Source of the DNA: CAWDVB01 sp963824105
GTDB lineage: Bacteria > Actinomycetota > Actinomycetes > Propionibacteriales > Nocardioidaceae
DNA length: 64,000 nucleotides
Reading direction: 5' to 3'
Assembly: GCA_963824105.1 (NCBI GenBank)
Contig: CAWGNN010000006.1
Coordinates: 449,360-513,359, forward strand
Shown piece after piece: positions 37,201 through 45,816 of this stretch. The notes under the pieces were generated by a model. The model was not told the origin of the DNA and did no database searches. It saw only the letters and a program-made list of their open reading frames with translations. Within the stretch, counting starts at the first letter, position 1. Each line of letters starts with the position of its first letter. A program made the translations under genes and the position numbers.

Positions 37201-38079
37201 GTGGAGGAGGCCGAGGAGGTGGCCACCGAGTGCAATGAGACCCGCACCCGGGCCTTCGCCCTTCGCGTACTCGACGCTGTCGACCTGGCAACGGGGAATC
37301 TGGAGGGACCCGCCCGTTCCGAGCCCGCCCTCACCTGGCTCTCCGATCTGGGCGATCGAGTGGAGCTTGCCCACACCTACGTCGGACTTGGCGGACGGGC
37401 CTACTTCCAGGGCAACTGGACCGCAGCCGCGGACAACTACCGCAAGGCGCTGGAGTCCTTCCTCGCCGCCGGTGACCGCTGGAACGCTGCCACCCAGCAG
37501 GCAAACCTCGCCGAGCTGCTGATCGACCAAGGCGACGACGGCGGGGCTCACTCCCTCCTTTCCGACGCGATGCCGGTCTGGCAGGCGACCGGCCAGGTGG
37601 GCGAGATCGCATTCGGAGACACGTTGCTGGCCCGGCTGGACGCGCGAGACGGCAACCTCGACTCGGCACTGGAGCATCTGGAGAAGGCCCGCGAGGGCTT
37701 CGTCTCCGCCGGAGAGCCCGGGTCGGCGCGCTACGCCGAAGCTCTCGTGGCCGAGGCCCACCAGCTCTGCGGTGACCCGAGAATCGCACTGTCGCAGGCC
37801 GACATGGTGCTGGCGTCGGTTCCGGACACGGACCCCTGGGTCCCGCTGCTCCACCGGGTGCGTGGTCTCGCCCTGGCCGATCTCGGCCGCACCGACGAAG
37901 CCATCCACGACCTACACCTCAGCGTCGAGAAGGCGCGGGAGCGTGCCGCGGACCACGACGTCGGCTTCGGGATCGATGCGCTTCTGGCTCTCGGCGCATC
38001 CGATGACGACGGATCTCTCCTCACCGAGCGGGACCGGATCTTCACCTCCCTGGGCATCACGGTCAGCGTGCACGGCTGA
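34270..38079 (+). CDS. Class III cyclase, C1-C2-NTPase-TPR architecture
   Basis: A 1269-residue multidomain signalling protein. C1 (about 38-205) carries the metal-binding VFADISGFTALTER and LKWGGDAVLLLF. C2 (about 258-430) lacks the first Asp (VGFVQFKG) but keeps GGKLIVV and the transition-state motif GDCVNLAARVM. The two halves thus complement each other, as in mammalian soluble adenylyl cyclase. An AAA-type NTPase follows, with Walker A GERGMGKSRL near 468 and Walker B LCVEDIRLVDSAS near 594. The rest (about 800-1269) is TPR-like helices. GTG 34270 is used; an upstream TTG at 34243 is possible. The product is most likely cAMP. Confidence 0.88.
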   Translation: MSTTLGPSDTAAAPVRVLQPYVPHLVPEWLAESPEVEHREVEGTLVFADISGFTALTERLASSGKAGAEEMGDILNSTFEELLSRAYAYGAQLLKWGGDAVLLLFSGGPHAARACHAAQAMQQTISRIGRLKTSAGRVDLGISIGIHTGNVDLILARTPIRELIVTGPAASWVTSMEKVAERGEIVVSPETVYELAQGSVGGERGDGFLLSIPIDAPEAPPFAHYEAHNEVIAQAVDPQLREHLLGGEVAPEHRHVAVGFVQFKGVSQIMAEGDPGALVAELRTVLGRTQEVVAAQGISLLSTDVDADGGKLIVVSGAPRVSGDDEARVLSALREIMDVPTRLTLRGGVNHGRVFAGNYGTRERRVYSVAGDCVNLAARVMASADPGQLRALPDVLAASRTAAFEVTELPPFMAKGKSEPIVTLAVGRPIEAARPQASSTLFGRDREMTQLRDALEDARQGKGRLVEVMGERGMGKSRLIDELCDGADAEIIRVIGETYTSATPYAPFRRILRSALGLPYGADEATLTNAIEQAVDACAPHLRPWIPLIGIAGGLTLPETPEVAALDGKFRKPRLEESVCDFLGAALTRATLLCVEDIRLVDSASVDLLNALAVLVPEHPWMLVVATTASQGQGQASHFPEVMDAMTIYLGPLSDEAALELLMDRTRQRPIAPHRLEAVVRRAEGNPMYLREIIAAVAAGADVDELPASLEQLAAAHVDRLSPVDRRLLRSAAVLGFDVDVDLLRDVLDPDAPEPDFAPLAEFLSQTDANTYTFEHQILREAAYEGLPYSVRSRLHSRAAESIERRAGDRVNDSAGILSIHHLAAGQFRQAWEFSMQAAESARSSYALEEAGTAYRRAITASSHVSQLGAPSKAQAWESLGDVNYMLGEFENAADAFASARRLFGSDPLKRAGLLLRTARVLERKGDLSHALATLSHGIRALEGDTSREAQQMRSRLLARYGWARYMQGRPKDAVRWVEEAEEVATECNETRTRAFALRVLDAVDLATGNLEGPARSEPALTWLSDLGDRVELAHTYVGLGGRAYFQGNWTAAADNYRKALESFLAAGDRWNAATQQANLAELLIDQGDDGGAHSLLSDAMPVWQATGQVGEIAFGDTLLARLDARDGNLDSALEHLEKAREGFVSAGEPGSARYAEALVAEAHQLCGDPRIALSQADMVLASVPDTDPWVPLLHRVRGLALADLGRTDEAIHDLHLSVEKARERAADHDVGFGIDALLALGASDDDGSLLTERDRIFTSLGITVSVHG

Positions 38080-38111
38080 GCTCGGAGGGACGAGGACCGG
38101 CCGATCTCGGC

Positions 38112-38588
38112 TCAGGTCAGGACGAAGCGCACGAGGGGCGGGAGACCGCCCTCGAGGTCGCCGTCGTTGAGCTCCTCCATGACCGGCTGGAGCATCGCCC
38201 ACGCGCCGGGGTGCTTCTCGGCGTAACGGGCAAGGATCTCTTGGCTCTCGTCCGGGGAGAGCAGCTCCGCCTGAGCCGGCTGTGCCGCTCGACCCATGAA
38301 TGTCACCCGTACGGCGGGGTCGGCGCTGACGTTGCGATACCACTGGGAACGGGTCCCGAAGCCGGATGCCACGATGAACGACTCAGCGTCGCGTTCGACG
38401 ATCTCCAGGACGACGAAGCGCCGCTCCCCCGACGTCCGCCCGATGTGCTCGAGCATCAGCAGTCGCGACCCCATCAATAGCCCGAGGCGAGCCCGGTAGA
38501 GCCAGATGGGTGCTCGCACCATCCATCGGGTCTTCAGCATCCGGCTGAACAGCCGTATCGCCGTGCTCGGCTTGCCGTCTGAGGGCAT
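38112..38588 (-). CDS. Deazaflavin-dependent nitroreductase family protein
   Basis: A 158-residue protein of the F420-dependent DDN/FDOR-B-like family. The split-barrel pattern is visible in LMLEHIGRTSGERRFVVLE (ligand loop GRTSG) and SQWYRNVSADPAVRV, both hallmarks. The C-terminal GGLPPLVRFVLT is also typical. Such enzymes use reduced F420 to reduce varied substrates. It is convergent with the cyclase gene, 32 bp apart. The physiological substrate is unknown. Confidence 0.88.
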   Translation of the reverse strand: MPSDGKPSTAIRLFSRMLKTRWMVRAPIWLYRARLGLLMGSRLLMLEHIGRTSGERRFVVLEIVERDAESFIVASGFGTRSQWYRNVSADPAVRVTFMGRAAQPAQAELLSPDESQEILARYAEKHPGAWAMLQPVMEELNDGDLEGGLPPLVRFVLT

Positions 38589-38679
38589 GCCAGCAGACTA
38601 TCCAGCCCTCGCGGGACCCGCCCGGAAGGCTGCCCGAGTTCGTCTCCGAAAGGTTCCGCGCCCACCCGACCCGCACCGC

Positions 38680-40071
38680 TCAGCTCTTCCCATGCTTGCT
38701 CTTCCCCTGCCTGCCTCGAGCGGCTCGCTTGACCTCCTCGTAGCCGGCAAGGGCGAGAGCTCGCTCGGCGGCGTGGTCGACCATCGGGTCGGGATAGTCC
38801 GGGGCCGCACCTGGCGGGAGCAGCCAGGGCCGATGGACCGAGGAGCCCTCCACTGCGGCCAGCTCGGGCACCCAGCGCCGGACGTAGTCTCCGGCCGGGT
38901 CGAACTTCTCCCCCTGACTCACCGGATTGAAGATCCGGAAGTAGGGTGCCGCGTCGGTGCCACACCCCGCGACCCACTGCCAACCGTGGTGGTTGCTCGC
39001 CAGGTCTCCGTCGACCAGGTGCCGCAGGAAGTGCCGGGCACCCCACTGCCAGGCAACGTGTAGATCCTTGACGAGGAAAGAGGCGGCGATCATGCGGGCC
39101 CGGTTGTGCATCCAGCCCTCGCCGAGGAGCTGACGCATCGCGGCGTCCACGATCGGATAGCCGGTCTGTCCCTCCGCCCAGAGGTCGAAGCGCCGCCATC
39201 CCTCCTCTCCGGACTCGACAGGGAGTGCGGCGAACTCCGGCCGGAAGGGCGCTCTCACGGTGTCCGGACGATGATGCATGACGTCGGCGTAGAACTCCCG
39301 CCAGGCCAGCTCACGTCGGAACGCCTCGTCGTCGGGATCGAGGTCGGCGAGCAACGTGCGCGGGTGGATCGCACCGAAGCGCAGGTACGGCGACATCCGC
39401 GACGTCGAGTCGAGATCGGGCCGATCCCTCTCCTCGCCGTACGTGGCGCGGCGGTCGAGGAACGATGCCCAGGCCCGATGCGCGGCACGCTCCCCGGATA
39501 CAGGCAGGCGCACGCCGGCGGGCTCGAGGGCGGTTGGCAGGTCCTCGCCCGGGGCCGACAGCCAGCCGATGCGCTCCGGATCCGAGCCGGACGGAGGATG
39601 CCACCCGTGCCGCAGCCAGGCGCGGTAGAAGGCGGTGAACACCTGATAGGGAGCGCCGCCACCGGTCATGACCCGTCCCGGAGAGACCGCGTACGGCGAT
39701 CCGGTCGGCACGAGCGGCACCTCACCCAGTGCCTTCCCGACCCGCTCGTCGCGGGCGGATCCGTAGGGCGCGAAGTCGGCACTCAGATGCACCGATGTCG
39801 CGCCAACCTCTGACGCCACGACGGGCACGATCTGCTCCGGTGGTCCACTCCGGACGTGAAGCCGGGACCCCACTGCACGCAGGTCCCCGTCGAGCGACCT
39901 CAACGAGTCGAGGAGGAACAGGCGCCGGGAGGCTCCGCTGGGTCCCATCAACCGCTCGTCGACCACGAACAGCGGCAGCACCGATCCGGCCGCCGCCGCC
40001 GCGGCCAGAGCCGGGTGATCCCGCAACCGCAGATCGCGGCGGAACCACATCACCGCTGTCGCCACCGTCAC
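38680..40071 (-). CDS. phrB: Deoxyribodipyrimidine photo-lyase
   Basis: Repairs UV-made cyclobutane pyrimidine dimers using blue light. The 463-residue protein has the N-terminal antenna-binding domain with VMWFRRDLRLRDHPAL. The FAD-binding C-terminal domain shows EGWMHNRARMIAASFLVKDL, WQWGARHFLRHLVDGDLASN and WQWVAGCGTDAAPYFRIFNP. The length is typical of class I CPD photolyase. It is divergent from the LtrA gene with 81 bp between. The lysine-rich tail GRQGKSKHGKS is unusual but short. Confidence 0.93.
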   Translation of the reverse strand: MTVATAVMWFRRDLRLRDHPALAAAAAAGSVLPLFVVDERLMGPSGASRRLFLLDSLRSLDGDLRAVGSRLHVRSGPPEQIVPVVASEVGATSVHLSADFAPYGSARDERVGKALGEVPLVPTGSPYAVSPGRVMTGGGAPYQVFTAFYRAWLRHGWHPPSGSDPERIGWLSAPGEDLPTALEPAGVRLPVSGERAAHRAWASFLDRRATYGEERDRPDLDSTSRMSPYLRFGAIHPRTLLADLDPDDEAFRRELAWREFYADVMHHRPDTVRAPFRPEFAALPVESGEEGWRRFDLWAEGQTGYPIVDAAMRQLLGEGWMHNRARMIAASFLVKDLHVAWQWGARHFLRHLVDGDLASNHHGWQWVAGCGTDAAPYFRIFNPVSQGEKFDPAGDYVRRWVPELAAVEGSSVHRPWLLPPGAAPDYPDPMVDHAAERALALAGYEEVKRAARGRQGKSKHGKS

Positions 40072-40152
40072 CCCTATTCAACGAACAGCGACCAACCTAG
40101 CCACCAGGGCGCCGGTCTTGCTCAACACGCTCGGCCACGCGAAGGTTGCTTC

Positions 40153-41382
40153 GTGTCAGACGCGATGAGCGAGAACGGTCGAGGCCCGGTGCGCGAGGGT
40201 TTCCGACGTTGGTTCCTGCAGCCGCCACGGGCGCACGGCGAGATCCTGGAGCACCGCACCGTCGGGTTCCTCGAGCTGTTCTACGACCTGGTCTACGTCG
40301 TCCTGATCGGTCAGGCCACCCACCACCTGGCCGGGCACGTCACGCTGAGGGCGGTGGCCGCCTTCGCGCTGGTGTTCACCTTGATTTGGGTGGCCTGGCT
40401 CAACGGCTCGATGTTCCACGAGCTGCACGGCCGGGAGGATGGGCGCAACCGCTCGCTGGTCTTCCTCCAGATGGGGCTGTTGGGTGTCCTCGGCATCTAC
40501 GTGCCCCACGCGACCGGCGCCGATGGCGTCCCGTTCGCCATCACCTACGCGCTCCTGCTCGCCCTGGTCACCTCGCAGTGGTACGCCGTGCGGCGCATCG
40601 ACAATCCCGAGTACCGCGACCTAGCCACACCCTGGGTCTCGTTCATGGCGATCTCGACCGTGCTGATGGCAGTCTCCGCCGCCCTCCCCTCGGGACCTCG
40701 GATCGCGATCTGGGTCCTGCTCGCCGCCTTGTGGGTGGTGGGGCCGACCATCCTGATGGGGCGCCGGCGTCCGGAATCGACACCGTCGGGCCTGCGCCCC
40801 ACCGAGTCGATGGTCGAGCGGTTCGACCTGTTCACCATCATCGTGCTGGGCGAAGTAGTTGTCGGCGTTGTGACTGGCCTGGCCGCGACCGAACGCGGCA
40901 CGCCCGCGATCGTCACCGGACTGCTCGCCCTCCTCATCGGCTTCGGGTTCTGGTGGAACTACTTCGACCTGGTCGGCGGGCGTCTGCCGCTGAGCCGGAC
41001 CGCGTCGTTTGCGCCTTGGCTGTATGCCCACCTGGTGCTGACGCTGGGCATCACCGCAGCCGGCGCGGGAATGGTGGGTCTGGTCGGAGCCGCCTGGGCG
41101 GAGGCGCCGCACCGCGCAAGTGCCTGGCTGCTCGCGGGCGCGGTGTCACTGGCCCTGCTCACCCTTGCCGCCCTCAACCTCACCCTCATCCCGGTGCGTC
41201 CCTTGGACCAGGCCCGGGGTCACGTGGGGACGGTTCTCGTGGTGGGCGCCGCGGCGGCCGCCGCCGTGGGTCTCCTGGTCGTCGCCTCCTGGCTGCTGGC
41301 CGCGGGGCTGGCCGCGGTCCTCAGCTTGACTTGGTTCGTCGGCTTCGCCCTGCACCTGCGCCTCGCCGAGACGGTGGGCTGA
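40153..41382 (+). CDS. Low temperature requirement A (LtrA) family membrane protein
   Basis: A 409-residue polytopic membrane protein with about 11 helices. It shows the LtrA signature EHRTVGFLELFYDLVYVVLIGQ (core LELFYDLVYV), FHELHGREDGRN and ERFDLFTIIVLGEVVVG. The family is named after a Listeria gene needed for cold growth, but its molecular function is unknown. GTG 40153 is chosen; ATG 40165 is the alternative. It is divergent from phrB and followed by the SHOCT protein. Confidence 0.9.
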   Translation: MSDAMSENGRGPVREGFRRWFLQPPRAHGEILEHRTVGFLELFYDLVYVVLIGQATHHLAGHVTLRAVAAFALVFTLIWVAWLNGSMFHELHGREDGRNRSLVFLQMGLLGVLGIYVPHATGADGVPFAITYALLLALVTSQWYAVRRIDNPEYRDLATPWVSFMAISTVLMAVSAALPSGPRIAIWVLLAALWVVGPTILMGRRRPESTPSGLRPTESMVERFDLFTIIVLGEVVVGVVTGLAATERGTPAIVTGLLALLIGFGFWWNYFDLVGGRLPLSRTASFAPWLYAHLVLTLGITAAGAGMVGLVGAAWAEAPHRASAWLLAGAVSLALLTLAALNLTLIPVRPLDQARGHVGTVLVVGAAAAAAVGLLVVASWLLAAGLAAVLSLTWFVGFALHLRLAETVG

Positions 41383-41480
41383 GGAGCACAGGTTCGGCGT
41401 CCAAGCCAAGGCCGCGCCCGGGAGCCTTGTCCGGCGGAACGAAACGTGGTGTGCTCAAGATCCAGCAGAGAGGCTCGTCG

Positions 41481-41744
41481 ATGCACGAGGAGTGGGGCAT
41501 GTTCGGCTCGGGGCTTGGCATCTACTTCGTCGTGTTCATCGTCTTCTGGCTCCTGCTCCTCGTGGGGCTGGTCTGGCTCGTGAGCTCACTGGTTCGGGGC
41601 CGGAACGACCGTCCGTCCCAGATGCAGGGCCGGGAGTCACCCCTGGAGGTCCTCGACCGGCGACTGGCCTCCGGTGAGATCGACGTGGAGGAGTACACGA
41701 AGGTGCGCGAACGACTCACCTCGAAGGGCAGCCGCAGCGACTGA
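41481..41744 (+). CDS. Small membrane protein with SHOCT domain
   Basis: An 87-residue protein. One hydrophobic helix (about 12-37, YFVVFIVFWLLLLVGLVWL) is followed by a short linker and a C-terminal SHOCT domain (SPLEVLDRRLASGEIDVEEY). SHOCT modules are short oligomerisation segments found in many small envelope proteins. It follows the LtrA gene by 98 bp on the same strand. GAGAGG precedes the ATG. No function can be assigned. Confidence 0.85.
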   Translation: MHEEWGMFGSGLGIYFVVFIVFWLLLLVGLVWLVSSLVRGRNDRPSQMQGRESPLEVLDRRLASGEIDVEEYTKVRERLTSKGSRSD

Positions 41745-42045
41745 CCTGCCGCGGAGCAGTCCACTGCAGCGGTCCTCCCCCGCGTGTCGCCGGGGTCGCT
41801 AGCACGGCGACGAACCGTCCTCGAACAGGTCCCGCAAACAGGTCACGGTTCGGACACACGTCGCCACACCAGTCACATTCGCGAATTCGCAGGCTATGGT
41901 CATGGAATCCCAAGCAGCCTGGTTGGCTGTCGTTCTTGCGGGGAGTCGCTGAGAAGTGCGCCTGTGTTTACGGCCGTGGGAGCCCGGAAGGGCTCTGCTG
42001 ACCCGGCCGTTCGGGCGAACCTGATAGCGACCGAAAAGGAAACCA
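41745..42045 (+). other. Non-coding leader of the osmoprotectant binding-protein gene
   Basis: No gene here. A -10-like TATGGT occurs at 41895-41900 next to the palindrome TTCGCGAA. The last 100 bases are structured: GAGCCC-GGAA-GGGCTC (41980-41995) is a perfect 6-bp stem with a 4-base loop, and CCCG/CGGG pairing follows near 42002-42015. AAGGAAACC directly precedes the ATG. A 5' regulatory leader is possible; I could not match it to a known riboswitch. Confidence 0.45.
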
Positions 42046-42975
42046 ATGCGATTTCGCAGGAAGTCAATGATCGGCATCGCGCTCGGTCTGGGCCTCAGCA
42101 TGGCTCTCGCCGCGTGTGGCAGTAACACCAGCACTTCGTCAGGCAGCGGACGCTTGGATGGCGTCAGCATCACCGTCGGCTCGAAGGACTTCACCGAGAA
42201 CATCCTCCTCGGCGAGATGCTGGTCCAGGCCCTCCAGCACGAGGGTGCGAATGTCACCGACAAGACCAACCTCGGCGGCACCTCGGTGAACCGCAAGGCG
42301 CTGTTGTCCGGCAACATCGACGTGTACCCGGACTACAACGGCACCGGCTGGACGGTCCACCTGGGTCAGAAGGACCCGAGCCAGGACCCGACGACGCTGT
42401 TCGACGACGTCGCCAAGATGGATCTGGCGAAGAACAACATCAAGTGGATCGGCACCTCGCCGTTCAACGACACCTACGGCTTCGCCGCCAACCCGGACGT
42501 GGCCTCGAAGGCCAACGGGGGCTCCTTCACCTTCCAGTCGATGGCCGACTACCTCAAGGCGAACCCGAGCGCCACGCTCTGCCTGGAGACCGAGTTCCCG
42601 AACCGCCCCGACGGCCTGATCCTGTTCGAGAAGGCGACCGGCTACACCGTGCCCCAGAGCCAGATCAAGATCCTGGACACCGGCCTGATCTACGACCAGA
42701 CCGCCAAGGGCGCCTGCGACTTCGGTGAGGTGTTCACCACCGACGGGCGGATCAGTAACCTCGGCCTGTCGCTGGTCAACGACCCCGGCGTGATGATCCT
42801 GTACAACGTCTCGTACACGATGCGCGACTCCGTCTACCAGGCCAACTCCGCCGTCTACGACGACATCGTCAGCAAGATCCTGGCTCCGCTCGACAACACC
42901 AAGATGGCCGAGCTGAACTCCAAGGTCGACGTCGACGGTCAGGACGCCAAGAAGGTCGCCGCCGACTACCTCTAA
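42046..42975 (+). CDS. Osmoprotectant (glycine betaine/choline-type) binding lipoprotein
   Basis: A 309-residue substrate-binding lipoprotein for an osmoprotectant ABC importer. The signal sequence ends in the lipobox LAAC near residue 25. The mature part starts SITVGSKDFTENILLGEM, the signature of the OpuCC/ProX/OsmX-like family, followed by NLGGTSVNRKALLSGNIDVYPDYNGTGW and a normal C-terminus. It is intact. It is convergent with the permease-ATPase operon encoding the rest of the system, with a strong terminator between. Confidence 0.92.
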   Translation: MRFRRKSMIGIALGLGLSMALAACGSNTSTSSGSGRLDGVSITVGSKDFTENILLGEMLVQALQHEGANVTDKTNLGGTSVNRKALLSGNIDVYPDYNGTGWTVHLGQKDPSQDPTTLFDDVAKMDLAKNNIKWIGTSPFNDTYGFAANPDVASKANGGSFTFQSMADYLKANPSATLCLETEFPNRPDGLILFEKATGYTVPQSQIKILDTGLIYDQTAKGACDFGEVFTTDGRISNLGLSLVNDPGVMILYNVSYTMRDSVYQANSAVYDDIVSKILAPLDNTKMAELNSKVDVDGQDAKKVAADYL

Positions 42976-43022
42976 GTCGATCGGCCTGTGACCAACAGCT
43001 GATCAGCAGCGACAAGCGACAC

Positions 43023-43056
43023 AGTGGAGCCCCCGCCGATCGGCGGGGGCTCCACT
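43023..43056. terminator. Perfect 34-bp palindrome, bidirectional terminator
   Basis: AGTGGAGCCCCCGCCGA is followed at once by its exact reverse complement, a 17-bp GC-rich stem. It lies between the stop of the binding-protein gene and the stop of the convergent permease, so it can end both transcripts. The real loop would be a few bases at the centre. No long T-run is present. Confidence 0.85.
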
Positions 43057-43111
43057 CGTTCCAGATGAGACAGCCCACAGGAGGTACCCGGGGCCGAGGG
43101 CCACGACAGGC

Positions 43112-43867
43112 CTAGAGCCCGCGGGGGCGCAGGAAGCGCTCGGCCAAGGCTCCGATCCAGTCGAAGGAGAGCGCCGTCAGGGCGACGAGACCCGCACCGA
43201 CGAGCAGCACTGAGTCCTGCTGCAGTTTCAGGCCGGCCGAGATCGTGATGCCCAGCCCGCCGCCACCGATGAGGAAGCCCAGCGTCGCCATGCCGATGTT
43301 GATGATCATCGCCACTCGGACCCCAGCCAGGACGACGGGAACGGCAAGCGGCAACTCGATGCGGCTCAGCGCCTGCCACCGGGTGAGCCCCATGCCGCGG
43401 CCGGCCTCGATCACGTTTTGGTCAACCCCATCCAATCCCACCATCGTGTTACGCAGGACCGGCAGGATCGCGTAGAAGGTCAGCGCGTAGATCACCGTCA
43501 GGGTGGTGTCCGAGCTGCTCACCGGGTTCAAAATGAAGAGGAAGATGACCAAGAGCCCGTAGGCGGGGAGCGCCTGACCCGAGTTGGCCACGGCCAGAAC
43601 CGCCGGTGCGACCCGTCGGAACGCCGGCCGGGTCAGCAGGACGCCCAAGGGCACCGCGATCACGATCACCAGCAGCGTGGACCAGAAGGCCATGTAGAGA
43701 TGCGTCTGGATCTGCGGCCAGAGCTTGGTCTTCCAGTCCAGCGGCAGTGTCTGCTGCTGGATTGCATCCGTCCCCAGCCCCAGGCTCTGGTAGTACAGGT
43801 ACAGAACCAGACCGAGCGCGGCGATCCCCAGCGGCGCGAGCCAGAGCCCCAGGAAGCGGCGCCACAC
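43112..43867 (-). CDS. Osmoprotectant ABC transporter permease (OpuCB/YehY type)
   Basis: Membrane subunit of the betaine-type importer. The 251-residue protein has about six helices and the permease loop EAGRGMGLTRWQALSRIELPLA with the EAA motif. It contains LGFLIGGGGLGITI. As annotated it starts at GTG 43867. Correcting one C in the run at 43869-43873 would add an N-terminus starting at ATG 43955 (MSVDLLPPPGSDVDAEP). The true start is therefore uncertain. Confidence 0.82.
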   Translation of the reverse strand: MWRRFLGLWLAPLGIAALGLVLYLYYQSLGLGTDAIQQQTLPLDWKTKLWPQIQTHLYMAFWSTLLVIVIAVPLGVLLTRPAFRRVAPAVLAVANSGQALPAYGLLVIFLFILNPVSSSDTTLTVIYALTFYAILPVLRNTMVGLDGVDQNVIEAGRGMGLTRWQALSRIELPLAVPVVLAGVRVAMIINIGMATLGFLIGGGGLGITISAGLKLQQDSVLLVGAGLVALTALSFDWIGALAERFLRPRGL

Positions 43868-43952
43868 CGGGGGCTGGCTCGGTACGGCGCGCCAGCGCCT
43901 CCGTTGGTTCCGCGTCGACGTCGGAGCCGGGAGGTGGCAACAGGTCGACGCT

Positions 43953-45120
43953 CATGACGTGCTCCTCCAGCTCCTCCTCGTAGTGCCGTTCCGCCTCGCG
44001 CTGGGCCTTGAGGATCACCTTGCTGAGGTGGCCGAGCGCCACGACCCCTTCCAGGGCGCCGCTGTCGTCGACGACGCAGCAGACGCCGGAGGCGCTCTGG
44101 ATCATCTCCTCCAGCGTGTCGTACAGCGACGCGTCGCCGCCCACGATCGCGGTCACGTCGGTGCCCAGCGAGTCGTACGAGCCGTTGGCCCGCCGGAGGT
44201 CCCGCTCGCGCAACCAGCGTGCGGGGTGACGCTGCTCGTCCAGCACGAGCAGCCACTCCTCGTCACTGCGCTCGAGCACCGCCAAGCCCTGCTCGGGCGG
44301 GTCGGTCACCGAGATGTGCGGGTAGTCGCCCAGGTTGAGCGAGCTCACCTGCTCGAAGGTCAGGCCCTTGAGCGTGGAGCCCGAACCGATGAAGTCGTTG
44401 ACGTAGTCGTCGACCGGGTAGGCGAGGATCCGCTCCGGGGTGTCGTGCTGCCGGATCACGCTCTGCTCGCCGAGCACCGCGATCCGGTCGCCCATCTTGA
44501 TGGCTTCGTCGATGTCGTGGGTGACGAAGACGATCGTCTTGCGCAGCTCCTCCTGGAGTCGGAGGAACTCGTTCTGCAGACTCTCCCGCGTGATCGGGTC
44601 GATAGCGCCGAACGGCTCGTCCATCAGCATGATCTCGGGGTCGGCCCCCAGCGCCCGGGCGACGCCGACGCGCTGCGCCTGGCCTCCGGAAAGCTCCTTG
44701 GGATAGCGGTCGCGGAACTCCTTGGGCTCCATGCCGACCATGTCGAGCAGCTCGTCGACCCGTGCGGTGATGCGCTTCTTGTCCCACTTGAGCATCTTCG
44801 GCACGGTCGCGATGTTCTGCGCGATCGTCTGGTGCGGGAAGAGTCCGATCTGCTGGATGACGTAGCCGATCCGGCGGCGCAGCTCATCGGGGTTGACGTC
44901 GGTGACGTCCTCCCCGTCGAGCAGGATGCGACCGCTGGAAGGCTCGATCATCCGGTTGATCAGGCGCAGCGTCGTGCTCTTGCCGCACCCGGAAGGGCCC
45001 GACGAGGACGAGGATCTCGCCTTCGCGGAACGTCGATGGTGAGCTCGGCCACAGCCGGCACGGTGTGCCGGGATAGATCTTGCCCACCTGGTCGAGTCGG
45101 ATCATCGCTTCGGAGGTCAT
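43953..45120 (-). pseudogene. Osmoprotectant ABC ATPase with CBS domains, frameshifted
   Basis: ATPase of the betaine-type importer. It starts MTSEAMIRLDQVGKIYPG at 45120. At least three single-base shifts follow, near 45065, 45026 and 44993. The last interrupts the Walker A loop, which would read GPSGCGKST if restored. Downstream the frame is intact: LSGGQAQRVGVARALGADP, MLMDEPFGAIDP and two CBS-type segments (about 44320-43990). No in-frame stop occurs before the permease, so its 3' end is unclear. Either a decaying gene or locally poor sequence. Confidence 0.75.
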
Positions 45121-45144
45121 GGTTCCTTCCGGGTGGTCGATCGG

Positions 45145-45816
45145 TCAGGCTCGGAGGCCAGGGGAGGTCGTGAATCGCTGGAAGATGGAGAGGACGAGGT
45201 CGAGGAAGAGCCCGAGCAGGATGGTGAAGATCGTCCCGGTCCAGACCGACTCCATCGCGTTGGGGAAGCCGAACCGGGTCAGGCCGCTCTGGATGAAGGA
45301 GCCGAGGCCGTTCCCGCCGACGAGCACGGCGATGGCGGCGATGCCGACGACCATCAAGGTGGAGACCCGGATGCCGGCCATGATCACCGGCCAGGCCAGC
45401 GGCAGCCTGACCCGGAGGAGCTGCTGGAACTGGCCCATGCCCATCCCCTGGGCCGACTCGACGACCGCCGGACTGACCTCGTCGAGTCCGGTCACGGTGT
45501 TGCGCAGGATCGGCAGCAGCGCATACATGAACAGCGCGATCATCGCCGGCGTGTTGCCCATCCCCACGATCGGGATGAAGACGGCGAAGAGCGCCAGCGA
45601 CGGGATGGTCAAGAAGATCGCCGGCGATGGACAGCACAGCCGCCCGGAGCGTCGGTCTGCGTTGGACGTAGATGCCCGAGAACGACGGAGAACACGGTGG
45701 CCAGCACGACCACGAGGATGGTGATCTGGGCGTGTTGCAGGGTGCGGCTCGAGGATCCCGTCGCTGCCACTCCAGTGGTTGGAAACGAATTCGAACCAGC
45801 TCTGAATGCCCTGCAC
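45145..45816 (-). pseudogene. Osmoprotectant ABC permease, frameshifted N-terminal half
   Basis: Second membrane subunit. The N-terminus MQGIQSWFEFVSNHW at 45816 is followed by about three frame changes: near 45745 (before LQHAQITILVVVLATVFSVV), near 45676 (before IYVQRRPTLRAAVLS) and near 45620 (before IFLTIPSLALFAVFIPIVG). From there to 45145 the frame is intact and carries ESAQGMGMGQFQQLLRVRLP, the EAA-type loop. It precedes the ATPase by 24 bp, consistent with a single operon. Confidence 0.75.

Noticed and set aside
41941..42045. TPP riboswitch
   Set aside because: CTGAGA and GAACCTGAT-like words occur, but the conserved downstream motif UAAU-nCC-GCG and the usual thiamine gene context are absent.
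43449..43952. Continuation of the osmoprotectant ATPase frame into the permease gene
   Set aside because: The frame is open but the composition is unlike any ABC protein and overlaps a clear permease; it reflects missing stop or frameshifts.
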